DNA of 64,000 bases from Humitalea rosea (GTDB lineage Bacteria > Pseudomonadota > Alphaproteobacteria > Acetobacterales > Acetobacteraceae): the NCBI RefSeq assembly GCF_003253705.1, contig NZ_QKYU01000018.1, forward strand, positions 1 to 64,000, read 5' to 3'. Positions 60,771 to 64,000 of this stretch are shown here, piece by piece. How positions within the stretch are numbered: position 1 is the first letter of the stretch; every line of letters begins with the position of its first letter. Both the position numbers and the translations under genes were made by a program. The notes below the pieces were generated by a model that saw only the letters and a program-made list of their open reading frames with translations, had not been told where the DNA came from and did not search any database.

Positions 60771-61262
60771 TTATTCCTCCCCGCCGCGGGGACGATACTC
60801 GCCGCCGCCTTCGTCGCCGTCATCGCGCCCACGGGCGCGGAATTCCTCGCGGTCGTCGCGCTCACGACCACGGCCGCTGCCGAAACGGCCAGCCGGACGG
60901 GGGCCGCGGAAGCCGCGGTCGCGCTCACGGTCGTCGGCGCGCTTCGCCAGGATCGCCGAGGGGGCCTCGGGGTCGATCTCTTCGACGCGCAGCGTCATGT
61001 GACGCAGGATGTCTTCGTTGAGGCCGAACTGCCGGGCCACTTCCTGCTCCGCCGCGGGCGGGCATTCCATGCCGAGGAGCATGTAATGCCCCTTGCGGTT
61101 CTTCTTGATGCGGTAGGCGAGGCCGCGGAGGCCCCAATATTCCCGCTTCTTGACCTCACCGCCGGTGGTGCCGATGATTTCGGCAACCTGATCGGCAATG
61201 GCTTCGACCTGAGCTTGGGTCAGATCATTGCGTGCGATGAACACGCTTTCGTACAACGGCAC
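60771..61262 (-). CDS. rpsF: 30S ribosomal protein bS6
   Basis: A 163-residue bS6. The fold starts MPLYESVFIARNDLTQAQVE and includes REYWGLRGLAYRIKKNRKGH, the rRNA- and S18-contacting segment. The C-terminus is extended by about 50 residues rich in Arg, Asp and Gly (RDRGFRGPRPAGRF), likely disordered. It heads the operon and is preceded by a structured leader. Confidence 0.97.
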   Translation of the reverse strand: MPLYESVFIARNDLTQAQVEAIADQVAEIIGTTGGEVKKREYWGLRGLAYRIKKNRKGHYMLLGMECPPAAEQEVARQFGLNEDILRHMTLRVEEIDPEAPSAILAKRADDRERDRGFRGPRPAGRFGSGRGRERDDREEFRARGRDDGDEGGGEYRPRGGEE

Positions 61263-61293
61263 CGGTTTTCCCTTCGGCTGGCTCAGCCCGGAT

Positions 61294-61359
61294 GGCGATC
61301 GGCGGAATGCCGATGGCCACGGAAACGGGCATAGCCGGGCGCGATGCCACGCGCCCGGC
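61294..61359 (-). promoter_or_regulatory. Two-hairpin leader of the rpsF operon, candidate S6:S18 autoregulatory element
   Basis: On the minus strand, a perfect 10-bp hairpin with a 6-base loop (61334-61359) is followed by a second hairpin (61294-61318) of 6 + 3 bp interrupted by a C-C mismatch with GCC/CCG-rich arms. They lie 32 to 97 bases before the rpsF start. Structured leaders bound by the S6:S18 pair are known upstream of rpsF in many bacteria; a match to that RNA family has not been tested. Confidence 0.45.
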
Positions 61360-61446
61360 AGGGGCGCCGGCGTAGACCATATTTAACGGCGACAGGGAAG
61401 GGGCTTTGTGGGCCAGCCCCCGCCCAGCGCATCGGAAAGCCTGACG

Positions 61447-62196
61447 CTACGCCGGATTGAGCGCGCCGAACACCGCCGCGTAGCGGCCTTCCGCCTCGGC
61501 ATTGCGCAGCACCTTGACCCGCTCGACCAGGATTTCGGTGGCGGCGGGGGTGTCGCGCAGCAGGCCCATGCTCTCGCGGATGAAATCCGCGAGCGGCAGC
61601 GCCTGCGGGTTCGCCGCCTGCCCAGGGGTCAGGTCGGTGGCGACCAGCGGCGGGGCCCATTCGATCACCTGCACCGAGGTCCCGCGCAGTTGGTGGCGCA
61701 GCGCCTCGCTATAGGAATGCATGGCCGCCTTGGTGGCGCCGTAGGTCGGCGTCGCCGCCAGCGGCACGAAGGCGAGGCCGGAGGTGACGTTTATGACCGC
61801 GGCCGCGGCTTTGCCTCGCAGATGCGGCAGCAGCGCGGCGGTCAGGCGGATCGGACCGAGCAAATTGGTAGTGATCGTCGCCTCGGCGTCGGCGAGGTCC
61901 ACCGCCTCGGCCAGCAGATTCTCCGACCGCATGATGCCGGCATTGTTGATGAGGACGTTTAGCCCGGGGTGGTCCTGCACCACCGCCGCGGCGAAGGCCT
62001 TGATGGCCTCGGGGTCCTCGATGTCGAGCACGGCGAAGGCCATGCCGGGGCTGGCCGCGGCCGTCGCCTCCAGTGCCTGCCGGCGGCGGCCGGCGATGAT
62101 GACCTGGTTGCCCGCGGCATGGAGGGCCTCGGCGATGGCGCGGCCGATGCCGGAGCCGCCGCCGGTGATGAGGATGGTGTTGCCTGTGATCTGCAT
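61447..62196 (-). CDS. Short-chain oxidoreductase (DltE-like SDR)
   Basis: A 249-residue SDR with NTILITGGGSGIGRAIAEAL, VLINNAGIMRSENL, a catalytic serine in INVTSGLAFVPL and the Y-x3-K motif in PTYGATKAAMHSYS. It belongs to the DltE-like group often beside HxlR or MarR regulators. Substrate unknown. The divergent HxlR gene probably controls it from the shared gap. Confidence 0.88.
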   Translation of the reverse strand: MQITGNTILITGGGSGIGRAIAEALHAAGNQVIIAGRRRQALEATAAASPGMAFAVLDIEDPEAIKAFAAAVVQDHPGLNVLINNAGIMRSENLLAEAVDLADAEATITTNLLGPIRLTAALLPHLRGKAAAAVINVTSGLAFVPLAATPTYGATKAAMHSYSEALRHQLRGTSVQVIEWAPPLVATDLTPGQAANPQALPLADFIRESMGLLRDTPAATEILVERVKVLRNAEAEGRYAAVFGALNPA

Positions 62197-62241
62197 GGGT
62201 CGCGCCTTGGAAAACTACGTGGAACTGCGTGCGGCGTTGAT

Positions 62242-62292
62242 ATAGAAGTCATGGTTTCTATCAGAAAGTAGGCACCTAAAAGTGCTATACTT
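62242..62292. promoter_or_regulatory. Divergent control region with two inverted repeats
   Basis: ATAGAA and TTCTAT (62242-62261, 8-base spacer) form one repeat; GCAC and GTGC with imperfect flanks (62266-62292, 6-base spacer) form another. A -10-like TATACT (62286-62291) for the HxlR gene overlaps the second. The region is clearly richer in A and T than its surroundings. This suits autoregulation by HxlR together with control of the SDR gene. Confidence 0.5.
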
Positions 62293-62312
62293 ACCCAATG
62301 GAGAGTGAGCGG

Positions 62313-62699
62313 ATGCCTCTCGGTCTGGAGCAGCCCGAACTCGATCCTAAGGTCGAGGCGCTGGTGAACGAGTTGATCGGCCGGGTTGCCGATAAATGGA
62401 CCATGATCGTCTTGGATGTGCTGGCCGAGCATGGCGAGCTGCGCTTCACCCGGCTTGGCCAGCTTGCGGGGGGTATCAGCCAGAAGATGCTGACCCAGAC
62501 CCTGCGCCAGATGGAGCGGGACGGGCTGGTGATCAGGACCATCCATCCGGTCATCCCGCCCAAGGTTGAATACCGCCTGACCGAGCTTGGCCTCAGCCTG
62601 GGCACCGCATTTTGCGGCGTCTGGATCTGGGCGGGCGAGAATCTGGAGCGGATCGAGCAGTCCCGCCGCGCCTTCGATGCGGCCGCCGGCAAGGGCTGA
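62313..62699 (+). CDS. HxlR-family transcriptional regulator
   Basis: A 128-residue winged-helix regulator. The family core is ADKWTMIVLDVLAEHGELRF, GISQKMLTQTLRQMERDGLV and the wing IPPKVEYRLTELGLSL. The usual N-terminal cysteine of redox-sensing HxlR members is absent; one cysteine lies in the C-terminal helix (AFCGVWIWAG). The ATG at 62313 is preferred because GGAGAG lies just upstream; ATG 62298 has no such site and would sit at the predicted transcription start. Confidence 0.88.
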   Translation: MPLGLEQPELDPKVEALVNELIGRVADKWTMIVLDVLAEHGELRFTRLGQLAGGISQKMLTQTLRQMERDGLVIRTIHPVIPPKVEYRLTELGLSLGTAFCGVWIWAGENLERIEQSRRAFDAAAGKG

Positions 62700-62713
62700 A
62701 TCCCCGCTTCGCA

Positions 62714-62742
62714 TTGACAGCAGGCCCCCCCGCCGTTAGGCG
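62714..62742 (+). promoter_or_regulatory. Candidate promoter for fabD-fabG
   Basis: A perfect -35 TTGACA (62714-62719) is followed after 17 bases by TAGGCG (62737-62742), 40 bases before the fabD ATG. Confidence 0.55.
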
Positions 62743-62781
62743 CGGCCCCCACCGCATAGCCAGAAGAAGCGCTGCACCCCC

Positions 62782-63744
62782 ATGGCAATCGCCTTTGTTT
62801 TCCCCGGTCAGGGCAGTCAGGCCCCCGGCATGGGCCGCGACCTCGCCGCTGCCTTTCCCATCGCCCGCGAAGTCTTTGGCGCGGTGGATGAGACGCTGAA
62901 GCAGCACCTCTCCCGGCTGATGTTCGAGGGGCCGCCGGAAGAGCTGACGCTCACCGCCAATGCCCAGCCGGCGTTGATGGCGCATTCCCTGGCGGTGCTG
63001 CGGGTGCTGGAATCCGAGGGCGGTTTCCGCCTTGCCGACCGCGTGGCGCTGGTCGCGGGGCATTCGCTCGGCGAATACGCCGCCCTTTGCGCGGCTGGGG
63101 CCTTCGATCTGGCGACCGCCGCACGGCTGCTCCGTATGCGCGGCGATGCGATGCAGAACGCGGTGGCCCCTGGCGTCGGCGCCATGGCGGCGCTGCTGGG
63201 CGTGGAGATGGCGCAGGCGATGGCGATCTGCGAACGCGCGGCCCGCGACCCGGAGACCGAGCAGCTTGAGGTGGTGGAGGCCGCCAATGACAATGGCGGC
63301 GGGCAGGTCGTGATCAGCGGGCATCGCACCGCGGTCGAGCGCGCCGTCGAAATCGCCAAGGCCGATGGCGTGAAGCGGGCGATGATCCTGCCCGTCTCCG
63401 CCCCCTTCCACTGCGCTTTGATGGCGCCCGCCGCCGATGTGATGCGCCAGGCACTGGGCGAGGCCACCATCCTGGCTCCCCTCGTGCCGGTGGTCGCCAA
63501 TGTGACCGCCGCCAAGGCGATCGAGCCGGCCGAGATCCGTGACCTGCTGGTCCGCCAGGTCACCGCGACCGTGCGCTGGCGGGAGAGTGTCGCCGCCATG
63601 GTCGCCATGGGCTGCGACCGCTTCATCGAGATCGGCACCGGCCGGGTGCTGACCGGGCTTGCCAAGCGCAACGCGCCCGAGGCCCAGGCCATGGCCTGCG
63701 GCACCCCCGCCGATATCGAAGCCGTGTTGAGGAGCCTCACATGA
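62782..63744 (+). CDS. fabD: Malonyl-CoA:ACP transacylase
   Basis: A 320-residue FabD that loads malonyl groups on acyl carrier protein. Motifs: FPGQGSQAPGMGRDLA at the N-terminus, the catalytic serine in VAGHSLGEYAALCAAGA (near residue 95), the catalytic histidine in PVSAPFHCALMAPA (near 210), and GTGRVLTGLAKR at the end. Its stop overlaps the fabG start (ATGA), the standard fabD-fabG arrangement. Confidence 0.97.
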   Translation: MAIAFVFPGQGSQAPGMGRDLAAAFPIAREVFGAVDETLKQHLSRLMFEGPPEELTLTANAQPALMAHSLAVLRVLESEGGFRLADRVALVAGHSLGEYAALCAAGAFDLATAARLLRMRGDAMQNAVAPGVGAMAALLGVEMAQAMAICERAARDPETEQLEVVEAANDNGGGQVVISGHRTAVERAVEIAKADGVKRAMILPVSAPFHCALMAPAADVMRQALGEATILAPLVPVVANVTAAKAIEPAEIRDLLVRQVTATVRWRESVAAMVAMGCDRFIEIGTGRVLTGLAKRNAPEAQAMACGTPADIEAVLRSLT

Positions 63745-64000
63745 CCGCCCTGTTCCGCCTGGATGGCAAAGCGGCCCTGGTCACCGGGGCCACCGGCGGC
63801 ATCGGCGCCGCGATCGCCCGCGCGCTGCACGCCCAAGGGGCGCGCGTCGCGCTTACCGGCCGGCGCGAGTCCGAACTCGCCGCCCTGGCCGCCGAACTGG
63901 GAGAGGGCGCCTTCGTGCTGCCTGCCGACCTCACCGATCCCGAGGCCCCGGCGGCGCTGATCGAGCGCATGGAGGCCGAACTCGGCGCCTGCGACATCCT
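63741..64000 (+). CDS. fabG: 3-oxoacyl-[acyl-carrier-protein] reductase, 5' part
   Basis: The first 86 or so codons are present and run off the window end. They show MTALFRLDGKAALVTGATGG followed by IGAAIARALHAQGARVAL, the NADP-binding start of FabG, and LPADLTDPEA. GGAG lies just upstream inside fabD, and the ATG overlaps the fabD stop. Position after fabD makes FabG much likelier than another SDR. Confidence 0.9.
   Translation, partial: MTALFRLDGKAALVTGATGGIGAAIARALHAQGARVALTGRRESELAALAAELGEGAFVLPADLTDPEAPAALIERMEAELGACDI

Overview
The window is 64 kb of GC-rich, densely packed bacterial chromosome, free of mobile elements. The content points to an alphaproteobacterium, most likely an Acetobacteraceae (Roseomonas-like) or a close Rhodospirillales relative. 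Reasons: GC-rich wobble positions throughout; many ATGA and GTGA stop/start overlaps; the blocks HDAC-xseB-ispA-dxs-tlyA and rpsF-rpsR-DUF2232-rplI-dnaB-alr-mlaEF-radA-cvpA-purF; a cysteine-type periplasmic formate dehydrogenase cluster; and TRAP plus Bug-type transporter genes. The taxonomic call is inference from gene content only. No rRNA, tRNA, CRISPR array, insertion sequence or phage gene was seen.

Layout. 0.1-4.2 kb: the end of a SUF iron-sulfur operon (sufD-sufS-sufU-sufT-sufA), followed by an Ohr-like gene that has lost an internal segment. 4.2-7.3 kb: a DHA2-type exporter, a 50-residue protein and a sorbosone dehydrogenase-like lipoprotein. 7.3-12.3 kb (minus): tusA, a histone-deacetylase-like gene, xseB, ispA, dxs and tlyA, centred on isoprenoid precursor synthesis. 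12.4-18.8 kb: a ROK sugar kinase, dinB, an unknown 401-residue protein, a tandem universal stress protein, a fused kinase and pdxH. 18.9-25.4 kb: fabI, aroC, pirin, a DJ-1-like protein, a medium-chain reductase and a TRAP transporter (dctPQM).

26.6-39.5 kb is the most distinctive part, a respiratory formate dehydrogenase island. A divergent polyferredoxin faces a chain of ligase-like protein, DUF6505, DUF6352, DUF3305, DUF3306, TorD-type chaperone, a small Tat protein, FDH alpha, beta and gamma, MobB and MoeA. The catalytic subunit uses cysteine as its metal ligand. Five of the accessory proteins have no settled function, so together they are the best candidate here for an incompletely described system (enzyme maturation or quality control).

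39.5-47 kb: a serine/threonine dehydratase, an acyl-CoA ligase, an HAD dehalogenase, a GNAT acetyltransferase preceded by a tiny coupled leader ORF, a DUF1028 protein, a double cold-shock protein, an enoyl-CoA hydratase and a BKACE enzyme. 46.7-49.3 kb: minCDE flanked by two decayed gene tails (an alpha/beta-hydrolase-domain protein and a Bug-type solute-binding protein). 49.6-61.3 kb: a thioesterase, arfB and a long minus-strand housekeeping chain from rpsF down to purF and an SDR gene. 61.4-64 kb: an SDR gene and a divergent HxlR regulator sharing an operator-like region, then fabD and the start of fabG.

Besides the genes, the window holds several inverted repeats and short tandem repeats with possible regulatory roles. 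These include a perfect 32-bp palindrome before sufD, four 14-bp units over the dctP stop codon, three 15-bp units in the FDH gamma signal peptide, and a two-hairpin leader before rpsF.
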